Assembly: GCF_019112545.1 (NCBI RefSeq)
Contig: NW_025064908.1
Location: 125,838 to 189,837 of the forward strand
Source of the DNA: Guyanagaster necrorhizus
Taxonomy: Eukaryota > Basidiomycota > Agaricomycetes > Agaricales > Physalacriaceae
Length of the DNA stretch: 64,000 bases
Direction: 5' to 3'
Part shown: positions 48,966 to 59,992 of the stretch, piece by piece
Layout of the letters: each line of letters opens with the position of its first letter
Numbering within the stretch: the first letter of the stretch is position 1
Translations under genes and position numbers: made by a program
Notes under the pieces: generated by a model
Told to the model about the DNA's origin: nothing
The model's input: only the letters and a program-made list of their open reading frames with translations
The model's database searches: none

Positions 48966-49884
48966 GGTTTGAAGGTCTTAGACTAGATCAGTAGACTGAA
49001 CTAGAATTGGATTTGTTGTCATTGCATCCTGACCATAGTACATTGTGCAAAGAGCCTACATACAAGTTAGAGGTGGAGGACATCTGCAAGTCAAACTATA
49101 CTCTTTTATGCTTCTTGCTAAATAACAAGAAGTCCTGATGAGCAGGCTGTGCATTCACTGCAGTAGAAAGTGATGCATTAGAAATATGCTCTGAATGGTA
49201 TAAAGGGAGTGCTGAGGATAATGATATGAGATCTGCTACATTGATTCAGAATAGCAGTGTTGAGAGTTGCTGTAGTGAGGTGGATGCTATCAGGCCAAAA
49301 TGCCTGGAAAGATTCAAGAGAAATGGTGAAGGGTTGCTAGAAATGTCAGGAAAGTCTGCTGACAGCAGCTTGGGAGAGCTATATTGTTTGGTGAGGTGAT
49401 TGTCCACAAGCATCTCCAGGAAAAAATCTTTATCCTGGCTGGAATCAAAGTGGAAAGGGTAGTTGTATGGATGGTCATGAGAAAACAAAAGAAGCAAAGA
49501 TTGGATTTGATTCTCTGTCTGATTAGATAGCCAGAAGTGTGAGATTCTCTCTATATGCTCAAAGTCATCATATGGGTGGTCACCCATCTGAATAGTGGTA
49601 GTAGTGGTTGGTGATGAAGATTATTAGAAACAGCAGAGGCAAAATGGTCTCTTTTTAAATAACAATCCATGAAATGTTTGGGTTCCTGGATCAGTTTGGC
49701 CAGAAATATGTGAATCTGCCTGAGAGTTGAGATCAGAATCCAAGAACATATCCAAAAAATACCAATGCATACAAGACATGCTTGCCAATTCATTCTGTCT
49801 TGCTGGGCTGGATGCCTGAAAAATTTTTCAAGCATATCAATGACACCTTCTTGTACTAATGGTACATCAATCTCATCAGAGTAG
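48966..49884 (-). other. Decayed unknown coding-like region
   Basis: Two adjoining minus-strand ORFs (49551..49835 and 49246..49587, 94 and 113 codons) overlap and could be parts of one lost gene. The first has a hydrophobic stretch (ACLVCIGIFWICSWILIST). No family recognised; a gene relic or a remnant of another transposon is possible. Confidence 0.35.
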
Positions 49885-50337
49885 TGTTATGATTTTTCTT
49901 TATTTCTTATCCTTTAACCTCTATTTCATGCTTAGTCAGAGCATCTAGATCAGCACTTAGGACTATAGGACTGGCTTAGTCATCACAACAAGCCAAGTCC
50001 ATCATTGTCTTAACAGCATCATCTGATGACACATAATGACACTATTATAGACAGTAATGATGCTCAAGGACAATAAGCATAATAGCCAGCACAGATATAA
50101 TAAGTAGGAGTATTTATAGTAGCACCACAATATGTATATAAGCAGAGCAGCTCTTGCTGGTATAATCCAGCTTTGAGCTAAAGTTTATTCTTACACCATT
50201 CTATCCTTGAGCCAATCCTAAAGGCCTTGTATCACATTGATCAATATTCACATCAGTAAACTCTGACAATCCACTCAAAGTGCAAAGTGACATCAGTTTA
50301 TCATGTGTTTACAATCATATGAAGCTTGGGTCTAACA
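49885..50337 (+). repeat. Solo LTR
   Basis: 453 bp, TGTTATGATTT to GGGTCTAACA with a perfect target duplication AGTAG (49880..49884 and 50338..50342). TATA-like and R-start motifs (AGCTTTGAGCTAA) are present. Confidence 0.93.
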
Positions 50338-50424
50338 AGTAGAGACAAAGGGATTATTTGTTTTACATTATAGACACTGTCTGAAATATATATAACAGAA
50401 CCATCCATGAGTTAGAGTCTGTAA

Positions 50425-50500
50425 GATTATAGTGCAGCAGGTAAGAACTGCTGTTCATATTTCATGATAGCACCTTGGGTTCAACCACCTTGAATATTCC
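50425..50500 (+). other. tRNA-like relic (possible SINE head)
   Basis: TAGTGCAGCAGGTAAG (50431..50446) resembles a Pol III A box, and GGTTCAACCAC (50479..50489) resembles a B box at normal spacing. No complete cloverleaf is evident, so this is a weak call. Confidence 0.3.
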
Positions 50501-50814
50501 ATCTCCTTCCAATCACCTGTCTTTATTCATCTTAGCTTATTCACCAGCTCCAAGAAATTATTTTCTCCATGGAGCACTACAATCTAAAGATATACAGTGT
50601 GTTCTTGTAAGAGTTTCACATGGTCATATGTCTAAGATATTCTAAGGCAAGACATTTCACAAGCTCCCTTTGCAATAGAACTCAAGGAATTGTGTTGGCA
50701 TAGGAGATCTTAGATATATGCCTTCCATGGTATTGCAAGAGATAGCATGTTGCCCAGAGGATCTAACAGATATGATATGAGAAATTTCATCTGTGATGTC
50801 TTAGATGGAACATG

Positions 50815-51503
50815 CTATAAACCCCAGATCCTACATCTAACTTCTATCATATTCCTTGATGCATTTGTTTTCTGATATGCCTCCAAGAAATTTTGTCCAT
50901 CTTCCAGCACCACAATATTATTTTTACTGATGACATGAAGTGTCTGTATCACATACATTAGATTAAACATGAGACAGGCTAAGGGATCCGTGATCCTGTA
51001 TGCTGCAATGCAGATGCAAAACATCAATGAGAGTTGGAGGATCTGACTGAGGTTTTTTGATATGGTCATCATTCATGAATCAAGGGCAAAAATGGAGTGT
51101 ATCCATTGGCATACCAATGCTGAAAGAAAGGCTGCCATGGCTACACCTTGGCTGACAACAGCAACACATTCGAAGTTTTCTCCAGCCATGAGCATATTAA
51201 TACTTCCCTGAACCGAAATATACCCTGCCAGTGGATGTGTTAAACATTCAACCAAATGTGTCTTCATGATAAAAGAAGATCACATACATCAAACATCCTT
51301 TGCTTGAGAATATCTCTGAGCATCACGAGAGATACTTCGAGTTCGATAGCTCTAGTGTCACGATACACATCATACCACCTTCTACGCGGGCCATCAGCGG
51401 GATGAAAAGCCCCAGCTCAGTCTGTGATGCGTTGGCACGTAGATCAGCCATTTGGACGATACGAGGAGCGTCGGCGAAAACTAGAATAATACTTGATGGG
51501 TGA
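50815..51503 (-). pseudogene. Relic of a hydrophobic (membrane-like) protein gene
   Basis: Minus-strand open pieces at 51300..51503, 51073..51267 and 50815..51072 contain hydrophobic helices (VAMAAFLSALVCQWIHSIF; LSLMFCICIAAY). A phrase like IVVLxxxxNFLE occurs twice (near 50900 and 50560). It straddles the change from CpG-poor to CpG-containing DNA. No family recognised. Confidence 0.35.
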
Positions 51504-51870
51504 GCGAAGAGGATTTATAGCCATACAGACGAACTTAATTCGATATCCTTGCGGCACTCTTTTCGAAGAAATCCGAGCTAAAGACGCACGATGTTAACAG
51601 CGGCTTCTCTCAGATCTGATATTAGAAAACGAACGCATTTGCTGAAGATGGTTGCATATTGGGCGTATCTCTTCCACAGAGTTGTTAGGCAAACGTGCCT
51701 AAGGAAGCACAACAAAATACACATGTCCCCATGAAGGGCTAAGGCAGACCGAGTGGGGGTTGGAGAGAAAAGAAGCCGGACCGGTGAACAACCTTAAGTA
51801 CTGACATGTAATGCTGCGCCTTTGAAGAAGTAATTTCACGGCGAACCAATTCGCACAATATACACGTCAC
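51504..51870. other. Intergenic, nothing recognised
   Basis: Normal base composition with frequent CpG. No gene signal seen. Confidence 0.4.
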
Positions 51871-52341
51871 TCAGGCAAATTCTAACAGAGAGGTGGGATG
51901 TTGTCGAGACGGTTGATTCGGCATCCGGGGACTCGCCTCATGAACTGGAGAAAGAGCCCAAGTACGTACGTATAGGTCCGTAAAGAGCATTCGCTCCATC
52001 TTCGTTACGTTCGTTCCCATATCGACTAATGGTGGCTCTCTTGCCCGCCGGCAATTCTTCAGAACATGATGATAATCTTCGTCAAAAAATCCGGCAGTGA
52101 ATTCGATCTCCCGTCGAGGATCGCTCCTGGACGGTGATTGATGATCCGAGGGGTATGCCGGAGAGAAGGAACAGCCTCTCTGTCGTTGTGGCGGGAGACA
52201 ATTGAGGATGGGTTGAAGAGACACGTCATATTCATCCAGGTCAACGGTTGTATTGGCGAAAGAAACAAGATCAACTGTGAAAGACCCATTAGACAGAAAA
52301 GCGTGACAGATGATACACACACTCACATTATATGGTACCAA
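51871..52341 (-). CDS. Hypothetical protein (uncertain)
   Basis: An open frame of 156 codons on the minus strand. It starts MVPYNVSVCIICHAFL, with a weakly hydrophobic N-terminus, and then has a charged, Ser/Pro-rich body. I recognise no domain and see no clear introns or promoter. It may be an exon of a longer gene or a chance ORF in CpG-rich DNA. Confidence 0.25.
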   Translation of the reverse strand: MVPYNVSVCIICHAFLSNGSFTVDLVSFANTTVDLDEYDVSLQPILNCLPPQRQRGCSFSPAYPSDHQSPSRSDPRREIEFTAGFFDEDYHHVLKNCRRAREPPLVDMGTNVTKMERMLFTDLYVRTWALSPVHEASPRMPNQPSRQHPTSLLEFA

Positions 52342-53864
52342 ATTTTACGCGCCCCTTTATGCAGGCAAATGAACGACCGCAGGGGTTGCAAAATGAAAGC
52401 AAGGACGAAGGAAATGAGGAGTGCTGTGCCCAGCATTTCTGGGATCGTCGAATAAGCGGATCTCTAGTAGAAGAGAATTACGCCTAGGACATGGGAAGCG
52501 TTCAAGTGAATGTACCCATAGAAAGAAAATGGTGGGCAACGCAGTCAAGATGCCATTTCTCCTCTTTGTATGTCCAGAACGGTCCCACCACGATTGGACT
52601 GTGCACAGCAGATGGCTCTGTCATCGATGTTATTCATGTGTCCTGGGCTGCTGTTCCTTGTTTGAGATCGAAAGAGGCTACGCTGCTGTGGGAATCTAAA
52701 ATATCGTTTTGGGGCCAATGATTGGAGCAAAGAAACGCGTGCACCTCGGAAATCTTTGGATACCCCGACATAGAAGATATCAGTCCAGTTCCTTCTTGAC
52801 GGGGGTAGAAAGCACGTCGAAGCGGGACGAGGTTGGACTGGTGGCGGAAAGGGGAGAAGCGGAGCGAACTCGGCACATCGACGACGACGACGGCGCCATT
52901 TTGGATGTATGCTCTTCTCCTCCTAATCACCATCATCAACTTTTATGGTTTGCCTTTACTCACATTACCGTTCACCATGTGGACTGAATAAGACGGGAAT
53001 GCAAATGCTCGTGAATCGTTGGCGTTGTTGATGCTGCAACTGACATTAGCTGCGATCTTAGGACATCGGAAGACTATCTATTTGGCAGGCACGAATGCAA
53101 CAGCGAAGAATGACTTCGGTCGAGACGCGGGTGGGGCCGGGCCGGGACCCCTGACCCACCAGAACCCGGTTTCGACCGATGCATCGGACAGCGAGAATGA
53201 TCACTACCACCTCGGAATTCGGTATTCCTTTCCTAAGACCATCGTCGCAAGTAACGGACAACATATAGCAACTTCAACCGTTTACTTTCTCGCAAGGCCC
53301 TCCGCGCTGATGTAACTCTGGTATGGCTTTGGTCTGAGTGGTAGGTGCTGAGGCTGCTGCATCGGACCCACCATGTGCGATCCACATGGCCAATCGTCCC
53401 TGATCACTCGAAACTATTCCGTTTATAATGAAGTTTCCACGGACAAGTATTCAATCGGCTTTGAGGCTGTTTCGCGAAGATGTCATTTCTCCGAGATACT
53501 GTGCACTCAATTTTTAGAAGCAAGGGCTGAATGCGATTTTAGCTGGCGGTCCGGTATTTTTAGCCACCATTCCTCAATCGCGTCTCTTTTTCAGTGTAAA
53601 TGGTCCATTCTGTGGACGGGTTGGTTTTAAATGTGTCTAATGTCTCCGTCTATCGGTTGGTATACGACTAAAATTCTGGAGCTCCGCAAGATAGTATTAC
53701 AATGGACGATTTGACAGACTTATGTTCGCTAAAAGGATCTGTGTCTGCGAACGTCGGCATCCCGGCGCGTGTGGTAGCTTTTTGATACCCCAGTAAATTC
53801 GACGCCATATAAAACAGGGAAGGTCAGACGACTCTTCACTATCCCTACCCCTACCCGCCTCATA
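52342..53864. other. Intergenic region upstream of the dehydrogenase gene
   Basis: Only short ORFs of up to about 105 codons, on both strands, none with recognisable motifs. A TATA-like CCATATAAAACA near 53803..53814 lies about 50-60 bp before the ATG of the next gene and is its likely core promoter. Confidence 0.4.
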
Positions 53865-55186
53865 ATGCGCAGAACTCACGATCAACTAGCTGCAGACCAG
53901 AACAAGCCCGCACCGCCCGTCGTCACCGCTGACTTGAGTGAGAAGACACTCATCCTGATCGGTGCGAACGCTGGTCTCGGGTTTGAGGCCGCAAAGCACT
54001 TCGCTAGCATGAACCCTGCGCGACTGGTCTTGACGGCAAGAGATGAAGCAAAGGGGAAGATGGCTCTGGCCCGTACGTAGCATCCGATTATCCGGTTTTA
54101 CAAGTGCGACTCATCCTGGTTTCATTCTCAGAGATCCAAGAGGACACTGGCTATACCAAGGCGGAGCTATGGATCATCGATCTTGCCAATTTCAGCAGCG
54201 TCATCGCGTTTGCTGATAAAGCCGAGCGTGAACTAGACCGATTGGATATCCTTATAGAGAATGCTGGCATGATGACTTATGAGTACGAAGAAGCGGAGGG
54301 TTGGGAGAGAACGTATGTGCCGTGCCACCTTCTTCTTTTCCGGAGCACGAAAGGGCTTATCATCGTCGTCCTCAGTTTGCATACGAACAACCTCGGACCT
54401 GGCTTACTTGCGATTCGCATGATCCCCAAGATGGTTGAGACAGCTCGCAGGTATTCAGCTCACCCGAGAGTGGTCGTCGTCGCGAGCGACACGCATTATT
54501 GGACAAAAATAGAAAAGGACGTCATCGGTTCGGCTGGCATCCTCGCGACGCTGTCAAACAAGGAGTACTGTACCCAAGAGTATGTTCTTGATCCCTTCGC
54601 TGGTGTCTTGTTGACATGTAGACAGGGTGATGTACCACCGGTATCACGATACGAAGCGTGCGTCAACTTGGCAATTTTTGTTTTACATGGGTTCGAATCT
54701 GACCTGACAGACCAAGACAGTGCTGAACGTGCTGTTCGCGCGGGCTCTGCAGGTCCACGTCCGATCTTCCCCGGCAATGATCACCGTCTGCGCTGTGAAC
54801 CCAGGGCTGTGTGTCTCGGGTCTGCTGACGAGGCTCCCTTCTGATGCTGAGGAGGCACAGGCTATCCTAAAGGACCGAGACGAATTTGCGTTCACTACGG
54901 AAGAAGGGAGCCGGCAACTGGTGTACGGCGCGGTCGGGTCGTTGGATGACGAAGAGAAGATTCGGGGCAAGTACATACAAATGTCCGAGGTGACGGAGGA
55001 GAGCGACTTTGCGATCAGCGAGGATGGGAAGATCGTCGAAGGAAAAGTCTGGGTAGGTGGTTCTTGAGCATCGAGTTGTATGGTGGAGTTTCTGATTGAT
55101 GTGCTTAGGAGGAGATGCTGGAGATCTTTGGTGATATTGACCCCAAGGTTACGGAGGTGGCCAAAGTGTATCTGACGAAGCCTTGA
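53865..55186 (+). CDS. Short-chain dehydrogenase/reductase (SDR), six exons
   Basis: NAD(P)-dependent oxidoreductase of the fungal retinol-dehydrogenase/WWOX-like SDR type. My exon model is 53865..54072, 54132..54312, 54376..54579, 54626..54657, 54721..55052 and 55109..55186. All five introns are GT-AG and 46-63 bp long; the coding total of 1,035 nt is in frame (344 aa). Motifs in order: cofactor-binding LIGANAGLGFEAAKHFA, NAG (IENAGMM), the strand VVVVASDTHYW carrying the catalytic Ser, and YHDTKLLNVLFARAL holding the YxxxK pair. The YxxxK block spans the 32-bp exon 4, which supports the splice sites. It is followed by AVNPGLC. It appears intact. The substrate cannot be told. Confidence 0.9.
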
Positions 55187-55447
55187 GTTCGGCAGTAGAA
55201 GACAATGCATCGATTGTGTATTAAGAGCCTATCATTTCTGTGTATCCTGTACTGTAATGCATCGAAATTTGAAGGGTTGGTCGTACTATTGACATCCAAA
55301 GTTTGGAGGACGGGCATACTAGTAAAGAAGACCCCGCGGAAATCCAATATCAAATCGAAAAGTTGCAAGGAAAAAGAGGGCATTAAGCGCTCTGCGTTTT
55401 CAAATTCTCGAGACCGAGACCAAAGATCTTGCGGTACTCAGGATTCG
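55187..55447. other. Short intergenic stretch
   Basis: Downstream of the dehydrogenase gene; nothing recognised. Confidence 0.4.
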
Positions 55448-55700
55448 TTACGAATCGCTTGCTAAGACTGCCAAGTCCGTATCGACCAACGCGCTGTGAA
55501 TGGCGCTGAACAGTGCCGTGGATGCACCCCTAAACACAGGTGTAGCATCATACCACCAGATGAATTCCTGGGAGGAGATTCGACGGTTAGGATCGGTCAT
55601 AAGATCCATGTCTTCGACTTGGACGAAGCATGCACCGATCATCCCTCCGATTTCACTGCCTTTCAAGCGTAAGACATCGTCGCCCCGACCATCTCACCAG
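55448..55700 (-). CDS. Unrecognised exon-like ORF
   Basis: On the minus strand an open frame of about 80 codons ends in TAA/TAG near 55448 and reads as an ordinary folded-protein sequence (DDVLRLKGSEIGGMIGACF, SSQEFIWWYDATPVFRGAS). It opens only a little upstream of the ATG at 55666, so it looks like the last exon of a gene whose earlier exons are not clear. No family recognised. Confidence 0.35.
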
Positions 55701-56374
55701 GAGATGGAATACCAGCTGTCTCATGCCAGATACCGCTTCAAAGGTATCTCGCACACCTGGTGTGGCATGAGATGAATAGGGTGGTCTCATTGCCAAGGGA
55801 TATGGACAGGGGCATGACAGGTGGAAGCAGCTCTGTAAGTGTTGAATCACCTGATACATTGCTTGTCAAAGCCCTCGGGGTCATCAGTAATGACATCCCT
55901 TGGTCTGGGTTCCCTCAAGGGTCGCTTTTCGCATTTTGTTTCAGCTTAGCTTTACCAGGCATGGTGCATCTCCTTCATGATTATATTTGTTTATGGATTT
56001 CTTTGGTTTTTGTAAAGTAGTTCACACAATGTGTGTCTTGGTTCATTATATCATATATAAGCTGCCATATATGTGACTAGACATATGGTACAGTGTAGAT
56101 CAATTTCTGTTTCCTCTTCTGCCCAGTGTTTTGACTCAGCTCGAAAGCCAATCAGTGTTCGAGATATCTGCTCAGGACACATACCATTGCTTTTGTGTAG
56201 AATTTTTTGCACTGTTGTTCACAGAAAAGGCAGCCAGAAAAGGACACATTAGAATAGAATTCTGCATCTGTCCTCCTGTTCTAAAGGTGTATTATCCAAT
56301 AGCAGTGGCCTATCCAGTCCAACTGTGTTGGAAAGAATTAGCTTCGTCTTGTGGGTGTTTAGCGCAAAGACCAG
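55701..56374. other. Intergenic, no gene recognised
   Basis: AT-rich with low CpG between about 55790 and 56330, unlike its flanks, which suggests an old repeat fragment. No motif was certain. Confidence 0.35.
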
Positions 56375-56496
56375 GAACCAAATCGTCAGGTACAATATCA
56401 TGACAAATGGATATTTATTTCAAGCGACTCGGACACGTGTCATCGACTTCTCGAGCTCTACTGCCGGCCCCTTGCAACTATTGTCTCCTGCCCTTA

Positions 56497-56510
56497 TATA
56501 TATAAATATC
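56497..56510 (+). promoter_or_regulatory. TATA-rich box upstream of the small ORF
   Basis: TATATATATAAATATC about 50-60 bp before the ATG at 56555. The same sequence is kept in the other arm (63422..63440, minus). Confidence 0.4.
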
Positions 56511-56554
56511 ATATTGTTGAATCTTTCACATATGATAAGCCTCCCTGCACGGAC

Positions 56555-56737
56555 ATGGCGAGCTCATTCACTAAAAAGAATGTGGATCCAATTGATGTCG
56601 ACGAGATAATGATGGGATATGTAATGTGCTACACGTGTACAGAAATGGGAAATTTGTCCGTCTTGTGTTGTACAGGTGGGGTCTTCGGAATGTGCAAATA
56701 TAAATCCAACGAGAATAAACATAGCGATAAGAACTGA
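56555..56737 (+). CDS. Small conserved ORF, copy 1 (60 aa)
   Basis: Starts MASSFTKKNVDPIDVDEIM with a good start context (GGACATGGC) and a Cys-rich middle (YVMCYTC...VLCC). A same-length copy lies at 63195..63377 on the minus strand with about seven substitutions. It runs convergently toward the regulator gene. An 84-codon ORF with one predicted membrane segment overlaps it on the opposite strand (56564..56818) and is conserved equally well, so only one of the two, or neither, may be coding. Confidence 0.35.
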   Translation: MASSFTKKNVDPIDVDEIMMGYVMCYTCTEMGNLSVLCCTGGVFGMCKYKSNENKHSDKN

Positions 56738-57018
56738 GAGATGAGCAACGGTTAGGCCTGAGGCGGTCAGTAGAGGTCCGACGGTGGCTCGATCGGATAT
56801 CCCATACAAGTCAATCATCGTGGCCTGTATATATTGTAGTCATACCCTGGCTCCATCGCGGTAACGTAACCTGAACTATCATGCGAAGCAGGGAAACGGA
56901 TAGCATGAGGAAGGCGCTGTGAGTTATCAGGAATCGGGAGTGGGTCGTGGTAAAGTCGGCTGTCGACGGATAGTGGCGGGTCTGCGGGAGGGGGGGCTGT
57001 TGAATCGGTGGGTGAATC

Positions 57019-58166
57019 CTATGTGTAGACAGCCTGTAACGGTGCTCAGAATTGAAAGAGAAAGACGACGTGATAGAATAGCTTACATATTTAGACAGGA
57101 CTTTCTCAAGCGCCTGTCCAAGAAGTGACCACTCAAACACTTTGATGTCTTTCTCAATATTCCGGGGCTTGGGATCAGGGAAGTCCATGATCCGCCGGAA
57201 GAAGGTGTCTAAAACATGTCCATGTTTGCTGACGGTTGTCGGTTTCAAACACTCCAGATTGCGCCTTATGCGGTTTTTCTCCTCGACAGGAAAGTCGTCG
57301 TTGGTGATCCTCTCGAGCAGATAAATGATATCTACGCCAGTGACATAGTACAGGCCGTTTGGAACGCCAGAAATACAGGAAATGACGGTGTCCGTGCCAT
57401 TGTAGTCATCCTGGCGGATAGCTTCGCAGGTAAGAATGATTTTGCAACCGTCTTGGACGTTGTGAAAACGAACGAGTCGACGACCGATGAGGACTTCGGA
57501 TGGATTCCAACTTGTGCACATAGTATCAAGAGGGGTTTGTATGTCGAGAATAGGCGTCTGGCGATGGAGGTTGATGTCGTCTGGAGAGCCACGGTTAGCG
57601 CGGATGAGGGAATTCGGGCGAATGGGGCGTGATGCTGGTCTGTGGTCAGAAAGAGTTGCAGAAGGAGCTGATGGTGGGTCGTGTATACTTGTGGTAGTAT
57701 TGGCCTGTAGGCGGAGCACTGGCCACTGGGAAGCCGCTACTGGTTGGGAAGCCATCCAAGACGGCTGAGAGGCCAAGAGTGGCGGATTCTGTATGGGAAG
57801 ATGGGGTTCCCTGTAGGTAAACTCGGCAAAGAAGACGGAATGGAGAACGTTGTTGTGCAAGTTAACTAGCTCGACGGTAAGGGCAACCTTCAGTTCACTC
57901 ATTCTGTGCGGAATCATAGCACGAAGCTCATAAAGGTCATGTTTTTCAGCAGAAATCTTGTAGAGTTGAGTCCTGAGTGCTGTCGAGCCAACTTTTAGAC
58001 GTAGAAATATTCTTTCTCCGGCAGGATGGCGGAACCGAAGTCGAACAAAGATGGAGTCACCGACATTGCCTTCAGAGGGAGAGAAGTTGATGATAGAGAT
58101 AATAGGCAAGCATGGGCTGGACATGGCAGCTGGAAAGGCAGAGAGGGGGGAACTGGCAGGAATCAT
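57019..58166 (-). CDS. Medusa/DUF7082-like transcriptional regulator, copy 1
   Basis: Exon 1 is 58166..57087 and exon 2 57033..57019 (stop TAG 57021..57019). The 53-bp intron 57034..57086 has GT-AG ends and the same place and size as in copy 2; 364 aa. The N-terminal part (SIINFSPSEGNVGDSIFVR) looks like an Ig/beta-sandwich region; a Ser/Thr/Pro/Gln linker follows. The C-terminal conserved block has RRLVRF, VDIIYLLERI, FPVEEKNRIRRNLE and IMDFPDPKPRNIEKDIKVF, as I remember in fungal Medusa (DUF7082) developmental regulators. An earlier ATG versus one at codon 15 cannot be decided. The family name is from memory, not a search. Confidence 0.75.
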
Positions 58167-59992
58167 GGCAGTGAAAGCCAGCTCCTACAGTCTCTGACAT
58201 TGGTAGATAACAGGGGTGTTGACACTGATTTATTTCCATTTCTGGTATAATTTGTCTTGCACTGATCAACATGGCACAGTTCCCAGTGTCTGTCTGTCCC
58301 AAGGGTGGCACATGCCCTTCACCTGCATAACTGTTATTGTATTTTTTTTCTTTCTGTAGCCCATGACAGAGCTGGTCATAAGTACATGTGGCTTCTCAAG
58401 AACAGCAAAAATTTGAAAAGGAAGACCACCAGCCAGGACAAGATATACAGCGATGCATTCCCTGCTTTTTTTTTTTTCAAATATAACTATCATATGACTT
58501 TGAAACCCGATATTCCAATGAAATCAAGCGCTAATTACCGGAAATATTGCCAGCCAAAATTCATCCAAGCATGATCTTTGCGATACTCAGAGGCCGGAAA
58601 CTCCATTTCAAACTTTCGTTCCCTTAGACGTAGATACATATAACGCAGAGCTTTCCTCACCAATCATTGGTGAAAATATTGCTCAAGATTACCTGCACAT
58701 TGGTTGAAGAAGAAAAATATCTGCCGGCTGATGAGTCAGCGCGCACTGTCTGATCGGATTCGGGTCTTCGGGATGTCACCCGCGACAGTAGTCCACAATT
58801 TCTTCTCTTAACCACCATCATCCACGGTATTCATAATACCGCTATTAGACATCGTCAGTTATGAGTCTTGCTATAGCACGTAGAAACATTGGAGGCCCAA
58901 GTTGGTATGCTTATCTTCATGTCTATAAGCCAGTTCCTTATGCTCTTTTCCCCTAACGCAGATGTGCTGATGCTGGAAGGTCATTACTTGGCGTGAGGAA
59001 TGTGTAGACGAAACAGGGAGGCGCAATCGTGTCCGCGTACAGAGTTTCTACACTATTGTCAACTCGTGCGTCCTACTGCTTCCGCGAAACTGTCTGTTTC
59101 GAACTGGCGACGTTGGACCCGAAAGCGAGTCTTATGGCATGACACAAGTCACTGCGAAGTCCATCGAGAGAAGCCTGTGTCAATGGTATAGCGTTGTAGA
59201 AGAACTCGTGCGATATGATTCAACGGTTCAAGAAAAGCAGCGGTGGTGGAGTGGCACCTGCGAGTGAGAGTCGACATAGTGATCTGGTCTCGGTGAAGAA
59301 GTTGCTGAACGGAACAGACGACGAAGGTCCGTCGTACTGTGTATTTCACGTGTTTCTTTGGCTGACTATGGGGACAGGTCGTCGTACCTGAAGGCACCTA
59401 CGACTTCACACGCGCAGTACAATCGTCAGCAATGATCGTCATCAGGAGGGACTGCTGTTTGACCTGTAACCGCCTCGTGGAGCGTTCTATAATTCTGTCT
59501 GGAGAAATGCTGTCGTTTAGTCAGGAACAGGGGCGTCACCAGATTCGCATTCTGGGCGTGGACGGAGGCCATCAGGGCTGCCGAAAATATACAGGAGGAG
59601 GGCTTTACAAGCGACAATCGTTATGCAAGAGGTCACGTACTATATCCAGCCGGCGTGTTACTCATATAAAGTGTTTCGCTACAGTCAACGCGCTCTGGCT
59701 GCATTCCGCTGTCAGACAGATTCGAACACGGCTACTGTACGGTGTTTGATCGTCGTCATTCGTGCAGAGTATCTTCGGTATGTTGATACCGTTTATCGAA
59801 GCTGAGTGGCTGACCGATTGTTGATTGTTAGCTTCCTCAGCTTGGCCTCTCAAAGCTTTGCTTCCTCCCTCCGCACGAGTCGCATCCGTCAGCATCGTTC
59901 ATCATCAGTTGCTCGGTACAGACAACAAAGGACTATTAGAATCGGACTACAACCTATGAATGCGATGCAAAAACTCGGTCATAGTCAATCTA
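58167..59992. other. Spacer between the inverted arms, left part
   Basis: Contains a T-run near 58472..58486. Several short ORFs occur at 59000..59800 on both strands with no motif. Short intron-like signals occur (GTATGC...CAG near 58903..58962), but I could not build a credible gene. Confidence 0.4.

Larger units (their letters stand above)
56375..58106 (-). repeat. Left arm of a large inverted duplication
   Basis: Pairs in reverse complement with about 61846..63557. Outer end: GAACCAAATCGTCAGGTAC here, its complement at 63539..63557. The arm contains a regulator gene, its 3' region and a small convergent ORF. The inner limit is approximate, near the start of the homologous coding sequence. 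Confidence 0.88.

Noticed and set aside
53320..53350. tRNA-like D-arm (GGTCTGAGTGGTAGGTGC).
   Set aside because: No B box at the expected distance and no closing acceptor stem seen.
54683..54700. Perfect B-box-like GGTTCGAATC.
   Set aside because: It lies in intron 4 of the dehydrogenase gene, with no A box upstream.
55880..55960. Weak LINE-type RT motif (GFPQGS) in a plus-strand frame.
   Set aside because: No YxDD box or other RT block nearby; likely chance.
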